DNA of 64,000 nucleotides from positions 248,001 through 312,000 of the forward strand of contig MAAO01000006.1 of NCBI GenBank assembly GCA_002163155.1. The letters are read 5' to 3'. Within the stretch, counting starts at the first letter, position 1; each line of letters starts with the position of its first letter. The notes under the pieces were generated by a model. It made no database searches, was not told the DNA's origin, and worked only from the letters and a program-made list of their open reading frames with translations. Origin of the DNA: Halobacteriovorax marinus (GTDB lineage Bacteria > Bdellovibrionota > Bacteriovoracia > Bacteriovoracales > Bacteriovoracaceae). Positions 45,680 through 55,133 of this stretch are shown here, piece after piece. The translations under genes were made by a program, and so were the position numbers.

Positions 45680-47193
45680 ATTTAAAAGAATACTCATCAG
45701 ATATTAGCGATCCTATTGTTCATGAAATATTCACAGAAAGTGGATGGAGGAAAACACTGAACTCTTCATTAAAAATTTCTTCAGAAGAAGACTCTAGTTT
45801 TGATGAATGGCAAGTTGTACTTAAAGGAACAACAAACCGAGAGAAAGTTATCGTTATCCCTGAGTTTTCTAAGATGTATCTTGATTACGTTTTAAATCTT
45901 GTTGAAAAATCGTTCCAACATGATTATTGGAATAATTTATTAATTGAAGAAAGCACCATGTTTGATTCATTTTTAAAAGATAAACTAACAAGCTATAATG
46001 ATTTCCCTCTTAACGAGTCCTTGGCTTTTCTTTCTACTTGGGGGGATATTTTTGAACCCTCTGAACAAGACAAGGTCAGTTACTTTCTATTATCAATTTC
46101 AGATGTAGAGGCCTGCGTTCTTACTTATGATGAGCTCGTTTTAAATGGCGAGTTTTTAAAATATAAGAAAATTCTTAGAGCTCATTCAAAAATGTCCAAT
46201 ATCTTCTATTGTTTCAAACATGATTTTGAAGTTGAGGATGATTTTAAGTTGTTGTTAACAATCCTTTTAATTTATCAGGATCAAAAACAAGAGAAAGAAG
46301 TCTTTGAGAAGTATTCGAAAAGTGACTGGGAAATTATTCTAAATTCACTTACTTATCCCACCTGCCTTGTTTCATTAAATGGAGAGCTAGTTCTACATAA
46401 TAGCAGTTTCTCTTCACTAGGGCTTTATGCGAAAGATTGCTTAAAATTAAAAAATGAAGAAACTTTTGAGCAGTCTGATAAGATTTATAAAGTCTTAAAA
46501 ACGTCTCAACGAGTTAGAGGAAGAGACTACGAGTCCTTTGTGTTTATTTCTGATGGAAATTTACAACGTGAAGGAAATATAAATATTTCTTCTGAAGAAT
46601 TAGGAATTATTTCTGGTTCCATTGCACACGAGTTAAATAATCCTCTAGCGGGTATATTAGCGGCCCTAACATTATTAAAAATGGAGGATGATATAGGAGA
46701 TGAATCTCAATCATTACTTCAAGATATGGAAGTAGGGGCCATAAGGTGTAAAAAACTCATTGAAGTTTTTCTTGGATTTTCAAGACTTGATCCCACTCGT
46801 TCTCAATTTGATACTTTAGAAAGTTCTCTGGAACAATCTCTCCACCTTTTAAGGTCCAGAATGGTTGAATCAAATTTGAAGATGAATGTTCAGTATAAGA
46901 AAGAAGAATTATTTTCTAAACCCTTGAATAATTCAATCGCTGCAATGATTTTCTATTTAATTTTGAGTGATGGCTTCACTCTTGGTCACCATCAAAAATT
47001 ATTGATGAGTGATTTAAATAAAATAGAGGTCAGTGTTATTGAAAAAAGTCATGAAATGAGCTTTGTGTTCTTCCCTGAAGTTAAACTCTTCGATCAACTA
47101 TTGAGCTCGAAACTTCTCTTACACCTTGTGAATTTACTAGGACTTGAAATGCAAGGTGCTGATAATAAAATAATCATTAAATTGAATTCGTAA
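45676..47193 (+). CDS. Histidine-kinase-like protein with degenerate ATPase domain
   Basis: 505 residues. The long N-terminal region has no motif that I can name. Near residue 316 is an H-box, IAHELNNPLAG (phospho-acceptor His318), in a normal dimerisation helix pair. The expected ATP-binding domain follows, but the N-box and the G1 and G2 glycine boxes are not visible, only NNSIAAMIFYLILSDG. It probably cannot bind ATP, so it may be phosphorylated by another kinase or act as a scaffold. Overlaps xseA by 4 bases. Confidence 0.78.
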   Translation: MNLKEYSSDISDPIVHEIFTESGWRKTLNSSLKISSEEDSSFDEWQVVLKGTTNREKVIVIPEFSKMYLDYVLNLVEKSFQHDYWNNLLIEESTMFDSFLKDKLTSYNDFPLNESLAFLSTWGDIFEPSEQDKVSYFLLSISDVEACVLTYDELVLNGEFLKYKKILRAHSKMSNIFYCFKHDFEVEDDFKLLLTILLIYQDQKQEKEVFEKYSKSDWEIILNSLTYPTCLVSLNGELVLHNSSFSSLGLYAKDCLKLKNEETFEQSDKIYKVLKTSQRVRGRDYESFVFISDGNLQREGNINISSEELGIISGSIAHELNNPLAGILAALTLLKMEDDIGDESQSLLQDMEVGAIRCKKLIEVFLGFSRLDPTRSQFDTLESSLEQSLHLLRSRMVESNLKMNVQYKKEELFSKPLNNSIAAMIFYLILSDGFTLGHHQKLLMSDLNKIEVSVIEKSHEMSFVFFPEVKLFDQLLSSKLLLHLVNLLGLEMQGADNKIIIKLNS

Positions 47194-47194
47194 C

Positions 47195-47221
47195 CTTCCC
47201 TAAATATAGTCTTTAGGGAAG
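47195..47221. terminator. Hairpin between convergent genes
   Basis: A 10-base inverted repeat (CTTCCCTAAA and complement, 7-base loop) overlaps the end of the DnaQ-like gene and follows the kinase-like gene by one base. There is no long T-run, so termination efficiency is uncertain. Confidence 0.45.
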
Positions 47222-48519
47222 TTATGAGCATTTGGATTATTTGCTAGAAATATTTCAAGCTCTTCATAGAACTTCTCAGTATGCTTTAGGGGTAAACTTT
47301 TTTTAAAGAGGAATATCCCTTTATTTCTTCTCTTAGTATCCATTAAATAAGTATCAATGAAGGCCTTATATTGAGGATTAAAGTGAGCTTTCTTTAATTT
47401 ATTACTACTTAGTTTACTTGCTTTGGAGTTTATATATTGTTGAAGCTTTTTCTTGTGCCCAGGGTATCTAAAAATGAGTTCAGATTTTTGGTTAAGCGAA
47501 TTTATGGGATAAATTATATATTGCTCTGGAACAATATGATTTGTAATCAAAAAGTCGCCTGAACCATTTTCAAGAATGTGACCCGCTCTAATATCATCTT
47601 TTAGAGGAGCTTTCTCTTCAGGTAAGTGTTCTTTCCAAAGGAAACGAATAATCTCGCCTTTTTCGGAGGAGTCAATTTTGTTAAAGAGGTTATTATAGTT
47701 TATAAGGGCCTCAAGATAGGGACCAATAAGTTTAATAGTTAAAGTTTTCCATGGCAGTGTTTCGAGCTTTTGAAAGAGTAGTTCTTTTTCATTTTCTGTA
47801 TTCTGGCATGGAAGGGCAAAGAGGATTATTCCATTTTCACCTTTAATTGTTACAATATGTGGAGTGTGCAGATTATTAAATTTTTCTTTGATCTTACTTA
47901 AATCATCTCCAGCTTTGTAATTTGCTCTGTCTAGTTCGTATCGACCCCTAGGGTAGTAGAGGTGGTTTATTTTATTGATACCTTTATCAATATATATATT
48001 TAAGTATATAAGTAATAGTTCTGCTGTAGCGAGAGCATCGTCTAAAGCTCTGTGAGCTTTCCTATGTTTAATTCCAAAAATCTTACTCATGTAATTTAAA
48101 TTAGAGTTCATTAAGTTGGGAATTAAATATTTTGTCATTAAATTTGTGCAGAGACTTTTATTTTTTAATAAGGGTTTATCTAGTCTCTTTAGAACAGAGT
48201 TGAAAAAGGGAACATCAAAACTAGTATTATGGGCCACAAGAATTGAATCACCCATAAACTCTACAATTTCTTCTATGAGATCTTCAATGATTGGTTTTCC
48301 CTTCACGTCTTCTTGAGAGATGGAGGTAAGCTTTTGAATAAAGTCAGGAATTCTGATTTCTGGTTCAATGAGAAAGTTCTTTTGATCTATGACTTTAAAA
48401 TTACTAATTTTTACAAGCCCAATTTCAATGATTTTATCATTTTTATGATTTCCACCTGTCGTTTCTAAATCGAAAACACAGAAATCTAAGTTTTTAATTA
48501 ATTCTAAGGATTCATTCAT
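47200..48519 (-). CDS. DnaQ-type 3'-5' exonuclease with unknown C-terminal domain
   Basis: 439 residues from the ATG at 48519, preceded by GTGAGG. DEDDh exonuclease in the first 180 residues: FDLETTGG (Asp17, Glu19), HNTSFDVPFF and HRALDDALAT. It resembles the proofreading epsilon or PolC exonuclease. The remaining 260 residues have no GIY-YIG or UvrC motif I can see and are unrecognised. It may be a repair or RNA-processing exonuclease rather than the replicase subunit. Convergent with the histidine-kinase-like gene. Confidence 0.86.
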   Translation of the reverse strand: MNESLELIKNLDFCVFDLETTGGNHKNDKIIEIGLVKISNFKVIDQKNFLIEPEIRIPDFIQKLTSISQEDVKGKPIIEDLIEEIVEFMGDSILVAHNTSFDVPFFNSVLKRLDKPLLKNKSLCTNLMTKYLIPNLMNSNLNYMSKIFGIKHRKAHRALDDALATAELLLIYLNIYIDKGINKINHLYYPRGRYELDRANYKAGDDLSKIKEKFNNLHTPHIVTIKGENGIILFALPCQNTENEKELLFQKLETLPWKTLTIKLIGPYLEALINYNNLFNKIDSSEKGEIIRFLWKEHLPEEKAPLKDDIRAGHILENGSGDFLITNHIVPEQYIIYPINSLNQKSELIFRYPGHKKKLQQYINSKASKLSSNKLKKAHFNPQYKAFIDTYLMDTKRRNKGIFLFKKSLPLKHTEKFYEELEIFLANNPNAHNFPKDYI

Positions 48520-48634
48520 TTTGGCCTCACCGAACATTCGTTCGCGTGTTTTTGGTTGTTAATACTTTATTCTATTTGAATAGAACTACTTATATAAGGG
48601 GGATAATTCTCCACCCTTAAATTATATGTATTTA

Positions 48635-49456
48635 TTAGAGTTGATCAAACTTTTTTACAACACTTTTCAAGATATTAGAGAACTTTTCCATGACTTTTAA
48701 AGCTTCGTCTTTAATATCCTCATGTTTTAACTCTGTATCTTCAATTCCCGCGGCCATGTTAGTGACACAGCTGATACCGCAAACTTTTAAGCCAATGTGG
48801 TTAGCCGCTATACATTCAGGTACTGTGCTCATTCCTACAAGGTCTGCACCAAGAATTCCTAGCATTCTAACTTCGGCAGGAGTTTCATAGGTAGGGCCGA
48901 GAACTCCCACATAGATTCCTTTTTGCATAGAATAGTTAAGCTCAATAGCTGAGGCTTCGATGATTTCACGAAGTTTAGGGTTATAAGCTTTAGTCATGTC
49001 TGGAAAACGAGGACCCATTTCTGAAATATTTGGTCCAATAAGTGGGTTCTTGGCCATTAAGTTAATATGATCTTCAATGATTACGAGATCACCTGGATTA
49101 TAATTCTTATTAATTCCACCAGCTGCATTAGTTAAAATAAGTGTATCAATTCCTAGAGTAGAGAGGAGTCTCGTGGGGAATACAACATCTTCCATTGGAA
49201 GACCTTCATAGCAATGAAAGCGTCCTTGAAGAATGGCAATCTCAACCCCTGAAATTTTCCCAATAATAAGTCTTCCCTCATGCCCTTCGACAGTTGTTTT
49301 ATGAAAGTAAGGAATTTCATCGTAGGGAATGACTGTTTTATCTTCAACTTGGTCAACAAATGCTCCAAGTCCTGAACCAAGAATGATTCCAATTCTTGGG
49401 CTACAAGGTTTAATATTTTGAATGTGTTTTGCAGCCGTAGCTAATTTTTCATACAT
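48635..49456 (-). CDS. Purine nucleoside phosphorylase
   Basis: 273 residues of the trimeric type (PunA/XapA group): GIILGSGLGAF phosphate loop, TVEGHEGR, QGRFHCYEG, LTNAAGGIN and EDHINLM. It cleaves inosine or guanosine with phosphate to base plus ribose-1-phosphate. It lies 13 bases downstream of the thymidine phosphorylase gene, so the two form a nucleoside-breakdown operon, with a CNT transporter nearby. Length and motifs are normal. Confidence 0.93.
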   Translation of the reverse strand: MYEKLATAAKHIQNIKPCSPRIGIILGSGLGAFVDQVEDKTVIPYDEIPYFHKTTVEGHEGRLIIGKISGVEIAILQGRFHCYEGLPMEDVVFPTRLLSTLGIDTLILTNAAGGINKNYNPGDLVIIEDHINLMAKNPLIGPNISEMGPRFPDMTKAYNPKLREIIEASAIELNYSMQKGIYVGVLGPTYETPAEVRMLGILGADLVGMSTVPECIAANHIGLKVCGISCVTNMAAGIEDTELKHEDIKDEALKVMEKFSNILKSVVKKFDQL

Positions 49457-49469
49457 GTTCTAATCCATT

Positions 49470-50819
49470 TTAACATTTATTATTTTCATCAATATCGTAT
49501 ATAAGAGGTTTTAATACTTTTGGTTTTGTGGCCTTAATTTTTATATTCTGAGTTAGAATTTCTTCTGCGATACCTTCTACTAATTTTTCTTGTCCGTCAT
49601 TATAATGAATTGTAACAAGAGTTTCTCCGACCTTAACTTTGTCACCAGTATTTTTTACAATTGTAATACCAACTCCAAAATCAATAACATCATCAGTTTT
49701 TCTTCTACCACCACCGAGGCTAACTACATGCTCCCCAAATTCTTGGCAAGTTATTGCAGAAATATAGCCGGCTTTAAGAGACTGAACCTCTTTAATATTT
49801 TTTGCCTGTGGAAGTCTAGAGTAGTCGTCAACAATTTTCTCATCGCCGCCCTGTCTCTTTATAAGATCTCTAAAACTCTCTAGAGCTTTTCCATTTTTCA
49901 AAACTTCTTTTGCTTTTCTGATTCCTGCTTTGTGTGACTTGGTAATTCCTGCCAAGTAAACCATGCCACCTGCTAATTGAATTGAAACCTCTGTAATGTC
50001 TTTTGGTCCTTTATTCTTTAGAGTTTCAACGCTCTCAATGATTTCAAGACTATTTCCAATGGCATTCCCAAGAGGTTGATTCATGTCTGTAATGATAGTC
50101 ATCATTTTCTTATCAAATCGACTTGCCGTATTTCTAAGACTCTTTCCAAGGGCCCTAGCACGTGCCCTTGTTTTCATAAAAGCACCAGAGCCAACTTTAA
50201 TGTCCATAACAATTCCATTAGCACCTTCTGCTAATTTCTTACTCATTATAGAGGCAGTGATAAGAGGAATACTTTCAATTGTTGCAGTCACATCTCTCAG
50301 TGCGTAAATTTTCTTATCTGCTGGAGCGATATCTTTAGTTTGTCCAATTAGCGCCAGTCCATCTTCAAGAACAGATCTTTTAAATTCATCAAGAGGCAGT
50401 GCGGTTTTAAAGCCTGCGATGGCTTCGATTTTATCAATCGTTCCTCCTGTATGACCGAGACCACGTCCGGCCATCATAGGAATTTTTACGCCACATGCAT
50501 GTGCTATGGGAGCGAGAATAAATGTCGCTTTATCGCCAACTCCACCTGTGCTGTGCTTGTCTACAACACACTCTTCTTCAAAACTTACTGTCTTTCCGGA
50601 GTAGAGCATTGCATCTGTGATGGAAGCAGTTTCAGCTGTATCAAAGCCTTGAATGTAAATGGCCATTAAGAGAGCACTCATTTGATAGTCAGTTATAGTT
50701 TTAGCTGTAACTCCAGCAATAAACCATTTGATTTCAGCATCAGAGAGTTTTTCTCCATCTCTTTTTTTAGAGATGATTTCATAAGCAGAGAATTTATATT
50801 CAGTTTCTTGATTTTTCAT
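49470..50819 (-). CDS. deoA: Thymidine phosphorylase (pyrimidine-nucleoside type possible)
   Basis: 449 residues. Conserved blocks: DKHSTGGVGDK with the phosphate-binding residues, MMAGRGLGHTGGTIDK, and MSKKLAEGANGIVMDIKVG. It phosphorolyses thymidine or deoxyuridine to base and deoxyribose-1-phosphate. Uridine-capable forms (Pdp) share these motifs, so substrate range is open. First gene of the two-gene operon with the purine enzyme. No deoB or deoC is in view. Confidence 0.92.
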   Translation of the reverse strand: MKNQETEYKFSAYEIISKKRDGEKLSDAEIKWFIAGVTAKTITDYQMSALLMAIYIQGFDTAETASITDAMLYSGKTVSFEEECVVDKHSTGGVGDKATFILAPIAHACGVKIPMMAGRGLGHTGGTIDKIEAIAGFKTALPLDEFKRSVLEDGLALIGQTKDIAPADKKIYALRDVTATIESIPLITASIMSKKLAEGANGIVMDIKVGSGAFMKTRARARALGKSLRNTASRFDKKMMTIITDMNQPLGNAIGNSLEIIESVETLKNKGPKDITEVSIQLAGGMVYLAGITKSHKAGIRKAKEVLKNGKALESFRDLIKRQGGDEKIVDDYSRLPQAKNIKEVQSLKAGYISAITCQEFGEHVVSLGGGRRKTDDVIDFGVGITIVKNTGDKVKVGETLVTIHYNDGQEKLVEGIAEEILTQNIKIKATKPKVLKPLIYDIDENNKC

Positions 50820-50939
50820 GTACTTGACTCATTATTAAAAAAAAAGCATCGTATATATATGCAAACTTTCTTGTTGAAAGGAGTGCACATCATATTCTTC
50901 GGGCCTTTAACTGTAAATGCCCGTTTTGGGCGGTTTTTA

Positions 50940-51374
50940 ATGTTAAATCATATTCGTAAAGTTACCCTGATTACAATCAGCTTTTTCTCTCTTCTTTTTA
51001 CGCCGTGCGCGTTTGCTCAGAGTGAAAACTCAACAGATATTTTAGAAGAGTCTCTTGGTGATATCACTACAGTTGCTGCCATGGGGATTGGAGGAGCGAT
51101 ACTGGGTCTTTCAACACTTTCTTTTGTAGAGGAACCTAAGGACCACTTGAAGAATGTTCTTGTTGGTGGTGCCATGGGTGTTATTCTTGGCGTTGGTTTT
51201 GTTGCATGGCAACAGGCTACGAAAAGTAAAGGTAGCTATGAAGATCAAGCTCTAAAAGTGACACCTAATTTTGGAACGACTCAACGTGTTGCGTGGCAGC
51301 AGACTGAAATTAAAAAAGTTTTCATGTCTCAGACTAAGAGCATTTCAAACTTCAGCTACTCTTTTTCCTTTTAA
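50940..51374 (+). CDS. Small secreted or membrane protein, Gly/Ala-rich
   Basis: 144 residues from the ATG at 50940, where a signal peptide begins (about 1-24, ending PCAFA). A longer reading starts antisense to the thymidine phosphorylase gene and is unlikely. The mature part has two hydrophobic, Gly-rich segments (about 38-55 and 65-80), so it may sit in a membrane. No family recognised. It lies between two nucleoside-related genes but nothing ties it to them. Confidence 0.65.
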   Translation: MLNHIRKVTLITISFFSLLFTPCAFAQSENSTDILEESLGDITTVAAMGIGGAILGLSTLSFVEEPKDHLKNVLVGGAMGVILGVGFVAWQQATKSKGSYEDQALKVTPNFGTTQRVAWQQTEIKKVFMSQTKSISNFSYSFSF

Positions 51375-51471
51375 TTTCCTATCTTTAAAATCGATTACGC
51401 CATGCAAAGCATTTTCCATATGAATGAAGCTTTGCTATTCTTGTTTAGATAATTTAACGGAGTCATTTACT

Positions 51472-52692
51472 ATGGAAAGAGTCATCTCTTTTGTTGGACT
51501 GATCTTTATGATCACAGTCGCTTATCTTTTAAGTTCAGATAAGAAGAAAATTAATTGGAAAACAGTTTTTTCAGGTCTTGGGTTACAACTTTTCTTGGGA
51601 CTAATAATTTTGAAAACAGATTTTGGGAAAGGTGTCTTCGAATATGCCCGTACATTCTTCTCGGGAATCTTAAGTTACACGAACGAGGGTTCTAAATTTA
51701 TTTTTGGAAGTTTCACTCAAATAGATAAATTTGGATTTATTTTCTTTGTACAGGTCTTACCAACAATTCTTTTTATGAGTGCTTTAATGGCCATCCTTTA
51801 CCACTTGGGAATTATGCAAGTTGTGATTAGGATAATGGCCAAGCTCATGGTTAAGGTCATGGGGACTTCTGGATCAGAGTCGCTAGCTGCAGCAGCCAAT
51901 GTGTTCGCAGGTCAAACTGAAGCACCTCTGGTTATTAGACCCTTTATTAGTAAGATGACTAAGTCTGAACTTATGGCGTTAATGACAGGGGGAATGGCCA
52001 CTGTTGCTGGTGGTGTTCTTGCTGCCTACGTTGGGTTTGGAATTGATGCCGCTCACTTATTAGCAGCTTCTGTTATGTCGGCTCCCGCCGCTCTTGTTTG
52101 TGCCAAACTACTTGTGCCTGAGACTGAAGAGTCTGAGACAATTGGAGACATAAAGTTTGAAGTTGAAAGAACGACTGCCAATCTCGTTGATGCCGCTGCA
52201 CATGGTGCAGGAGAAGGATTAAAATTGGCCATGAATGTTGGGGCCATGCTCTTAGCCTTCATAGCACTGATTGCAATGTGTAATGGTTTACTTTCTCTTG
52301 TTGGTGGGTGGTTTAGTTATCCTCAATTATCAATGGAAGTTATTTCGGGATACTTATTTGCTCCGATTGCGTGGCTTATGGGAGTTCCTTGGGCAGATTG
52401 TATGATTGTAGGAAGTTTACTTGGTAAGAAAATGATTCTAAATGAATTCGTTGCCTACTTGGATTTAAAAGTTGCTATTGAAGCAGCTTCTATTGGACCA
52501 AGATCAATTGCCATTTCAACATATGCACTTTGTGGTTTTGCAAACTTTAGCTCTATTGCCATTCAAGTGGGTGGTATTGGTGTTCTTGCACCTGAGCGAA
52601 GACAAGACCTGGCTAGGTTAGGGGTTCGATCAATGATAGGTGGAACTCTTGCCTGCTTTATGACTGCCTGTATTGCTGGTATGTTTTTATAA
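51472..52692 (+). CDS. nupC: NupC-type concentrative nucleoside transporter
   Basis: 406 residues from the ATG at 51472, since CGGAG lies upstream and the family begins here; a frame starting 48 bases earlier is less likely. Ten or so hydrophobic segments, with conserved GQTEAPLVIRPFI (nucleoside site), AAHGAGEGLKLAMNVGAML and GFANFSSIAIQVGG. It is a CNT-family symporter that brings nucleosides in with H+ or Na+. Together with the two phosphorylases 1-3 kb away it makes a salvage pathway. Confidence 0.92.
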   Translation: MERVISFVGLIFMITVAYLLSSDKKKINWKTVFSGLGLQLFLGLIILKTDFGKGVFEYARTFFSGILSYTNEGSKFIFGSFTQIDKFGFIFFVQVLPTILFMSALMAILYHLGIMQVVIRIMAKLMVKVMGTSGSESLAAAANVFAGQTEAPLVIRPFISKMTKSELMALMTGGMATVAGGVLAAYVGFGIDAAHLLAASVMSAPAALVCAKLLVPETEESETIGDIKFEVERTTANLVDAAAHGAGEGLKLAMNVGAMLLAFIALIAMCNGLLSLVGGWFSYPQLSMEVISGYLFAPIAWLMGVPWADCMIVGSLLGKKMILNEFVAYLDLKVAIEAASIGPRSIAISTYALCGFANFSSIAIQVGGIGVLAPERRQDLARLGVRSMIGGTLACFMTACIAGMFL

Positions 52693-52713
52693 GAAAATTA
52701 ATTAAGGATAGTC

Positions 52714-54294
52714 ATGAGTAAGCAGTTAATTATAAGTCAAACCTTGAATGAGTGCAGAGCTGCTCTTGTTGAGAACGGGGAAATTCTAGACTTTCTTATG
52801 GAGCGAACTGTTGAGGGAGTGAAGAAAGTTCCTCAGGTTGGAGATATTTTTAAAGGTAAAGTTGTCAGGGTTTTACCTGGGATGCAATCAGCCTTTATTG
52901 ATATTGGTTGGGAAAAAGCAGCTTTTCTTTATGTAGATGATGCTTATATTCCAACTCTTGCTGAACAGAGAGAGATGGCAGATAAAACTAAGAGGATGCT
53001 TCAGTCTCAAGAGAGAGTAGGGGAAATTATCCCTGATGAATTCAGTACTCTTGGAGAGTCTGTAAATATGCGTTTTCGTCCTGATCACACAACTATTGAA
53101 TCTTTTTTAAAAGAAGGTCAAGAGATACTAGTGCAGGTTGCAAAAGAGCCCATTTCCACTAAAGGTCCCCGTGTTACTAGACAGGTAACATTAGCAGGAA
53201 GGCATGTTGTTTTCATGCCTTTTATTGAGCACACAGGGGTTTCAAGAAGAATTGAAAATGAAAAAGAAAGAGAGCGACTTAGGCTTGTTCTAGATTCTAT
53301 TCGTCCCGAAGGTAAAGGTGTTATCGCCAGAACTGTTGCTGAAGGACAAACAAGTAAAACATTGAAGTCAGACTTCAATATGCTTGTAAAAATTTGGAAG
53401 GATGTTCAAAAGAAGGCGGAGAAGGCTAAGCCGGCGACAGCTTGTTACCGAGATTTAAATTTCATTCAAAGAGTGCTGCGCGATATTACTGACGAAGATG
53501 TGTCAGAAATAGTTCTTGATTCAAAAGATAATCAAAAAGAAGTTGAAAAATTTACCTCTAAGTATCTTCCTTCAATGAAAGGTAAAGCGACTCTCTATTC
53601 TGAGACAGTGCCTATATTTGAAAAATATGGCGTTGATATGGAAATAGAAAGAGGTATTAGCAACAAGGTATACCTTAGGTCGGGTGGATCTTTAAATATT
53701 GATCAAACAGAAGCACTTGTTTCAATTGATGTGAATACTGGAAAGTTTGTTGGTCGAAAAAATTTAGAAGAAACAATTTTAAGAACAAATATGGAAGCGG
53801 TCAAAGAGATTGCTTATCAATTACGTCTTAGAAATTGTGGTGGAATTATTGTTATTGATTTCATTGATATGGAACGAGAAGAAGCAAGAGAGACTGTTTA
53901 TAATCAGTTGATAGAAGCTTTGAAAAAAGATCGCTCCAAAACAAATGTTCTTCCAATTTCTGGTCTAGGCCTTGTGGAAATGACTAGAAAGAGAACAAGA
54001 GACACTCTCACAAGGGTTCTCTGTGAGCCTTGTCCTTATTGTGAAGGTACGGGGAGAGTTAAATCAACTCTAACTGTTTGTTACGATTTGATTAGAGAGC
54101 TTATAAAAGTTTTAAATAAGGCTACAGGCACTAAAGTTTATATCTATGCTCACCCTGAAGTGACAGCAAGACTTTGTGGAGATGACCTTGATCTGATTGA
54201 TAATCTCGAAGAAGCATTTGGGAAATCATTACAAATTAGGTCCGAAAATAATTATCATATTGAGCAGTATGAAATCTTTTCTCAAGAGTACTAG
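52714..54294 (+). CDS. rng: Ribonuclease G/E
   Basis: 526 residues, the RNase G size. S1 RNA-binding domain near 38-130 (KGKVVRVLPGMQSAFIDIG), the catalytic part with VSIDVNTGKFVG and IVIDFIDM (two metal-binding Asp), and the zinc-link CEPCPYCEGTG. No long RNase E-type scaffold tail. Endonucleolytic RNA processing and decay. AAGGA precedes the ATG; it starts 21 bases after nupC and has its own terminator hairpin at its end. Confidence 0.93.
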   Translation: MSKQLIISQTLNECRAALVENGEILDFLMERTVEGVKKVPQVGDIFKGKVVRVLPGMQSAFIDIGWEKAAFLYVDDAYIPTLAEQREMADKTKRMLQSQERVGEIIPDEFSTLGESVNMRFRPDHTTIESFLKEGQEILVQVAKEPISTKGPRVTRQVTLAGRHVVFMPFIEHTGVSRRIENEKERERLRLVLDSIRPEGKGVIARTVAEGQTSKTLKSDFNMLVKIWKDVQKKAEKAKPATACYRDLNFIQRVLRDITDEDVSEIVLDSKDNQKEVEKFTSKYLPSMKGKATLYSETVPIFEKYGVDMEIERGISNKVYLRSGGSLNIDQTEALVSIDVNTGKFVGRKNLEETILRTNMEAVKEIAYQLRLRNCGGIIVIDFIDMEREEARETVYNQLIEALKKDRSKTNVLPISGLGLVEMTRKRTRDTLTRVLCEPCPYCEGTGRVKSTLTVCYDLIRELIKVLNKATGTKVYIYAHPEVTARLCGDDLDLIDNLEEAFGKSLQIRSENNYHIEQYEIFSQEY

Positions 54295-54313
54295 TTTTAC
54301 TCTTGAGTCTTTT
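54281..54313 (+). terminator. Terminator overlapping the rng stop codon
   Basis: CTCAAGAGT and ACTCTTGAG form a 9-base stem around a 9-base loop containing the stop codon, followed by TCTTTT. Confidence 0.6.
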
Positions 54314-54378
54314 ACTTCCCTAAAAAATTAAGAATAAATTCCATTGAGTGAATGCTCAGTGGGATTTACTCTACTAAA

Positions 54379-54984
54379 ATGAGTTTAAAAACCTTCTTAT
54401 TTCCATTGCCAAATATTTCATTGCAAATAGGTTCGCACAAACCTCTCAATATTTATGAGCCTCGTTACTTGCAAATGGTAGAAGACTCTATTAATCAGGA
54501 AATACCTATTTCACTTGTCTTCGCAAAGACTCAATTTGAAGTAGGAGACCAGGAGATTCCCCATGAAATTTTTCATTTCATTAAGCCCATCACAGGTCTT
54601 GGTCATCCTAGAATGATCTCTAGAAATATTGATGGCTCAGTGATTATTATGTTACCTGGAGAGTATAAGGGGCGTATTACAAAAGTTTTGAAAAGTGATA
54701 CGCCGTATATCATTTGTGAATATGAAAAAATTGAAGAAGTGCAAAAACTTAGAAATGAAAACATTCTTCTACTTAGAAACCTTCAATTAGAACTCGAGGA
54801 GTGGATTTCAAAATCGATCGACTTGACTGATCAACGGGATATATTACGGACCGAGTTAAGTGAGGCTGGACGCATAGTAGGGCTATATACAGAATTTATT
54901 GTCATGAATCCTGAGGCTCGTCAAAAGGTCCTCGAGATGGATAATATTAACGAAAAAATTCACTTTCTTGCCCTTAATGGTTAA
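54379..54984 (+). CDS. LON substrate-binding domain protein
   Basis: 201 residues from the ATG at 54379; another ATG 27 bases upstream is in frame, and neither has a clear ribosome site. The start FLFPLPNISLQIGSHKPLN and IYEPRYLQMVEDS is the typical opening of Lon N-terminal domains, without the AAA+ or protease parts. Free-standing versions are common and their roles vary. Stands alone between rng and the ribosomal operon. Confidence 0.83.
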   Translation: MSLKTFLFPLPNISLQIGSHKPLNIYEPRYLQMVEDSINQEIPISLVFAKTQFEVGDQEIPHEIFHFIKPITGLGHPRMISRNIDGSVIIMLPGEYKGRITKVLKSDTPYIICEYEKIEEVQKLRNENILLLRNLQLELEEWISKSIDLTDQRDILRTELSEAGRIVGLYTEFIVMNPEARQKVLEMDNINEKIHFLALNG

Positions 54985-55073
54985 ATTCAGTAATTTCGAT
55001 AGGTTATGATTTTGGGTAAACAGTATCAGGCCATTTACCTTTTAAGCAATTCTTGCTATCTTTGCCAAACATT

Positions 55074-55101
55074 TTTACATAAATCTCGCTCTAGTTACAA
55101 T
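55074..55101 (+). promoter_or_regulatory. Promoter of the S6-S18 operon
   Basis: TTTACA, 16 bases, TACAAT, 32 bases before the ATG at 55134. The predicted leader is only about 26 bases and includes the GGGAGG ribosome site. Confidence 0.55.
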
Positions 55102-55133
55102 AATTAGGGCCGTAAATTGTCCGGGAGGTTTTT

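Noticed and set aside
50682-50939. Longer N-terminus for the small secreted gene at 50940
   Set aside because: It would run antisense through the thymidine phosphorylase gene, and a signal peptide begins only at 50940.
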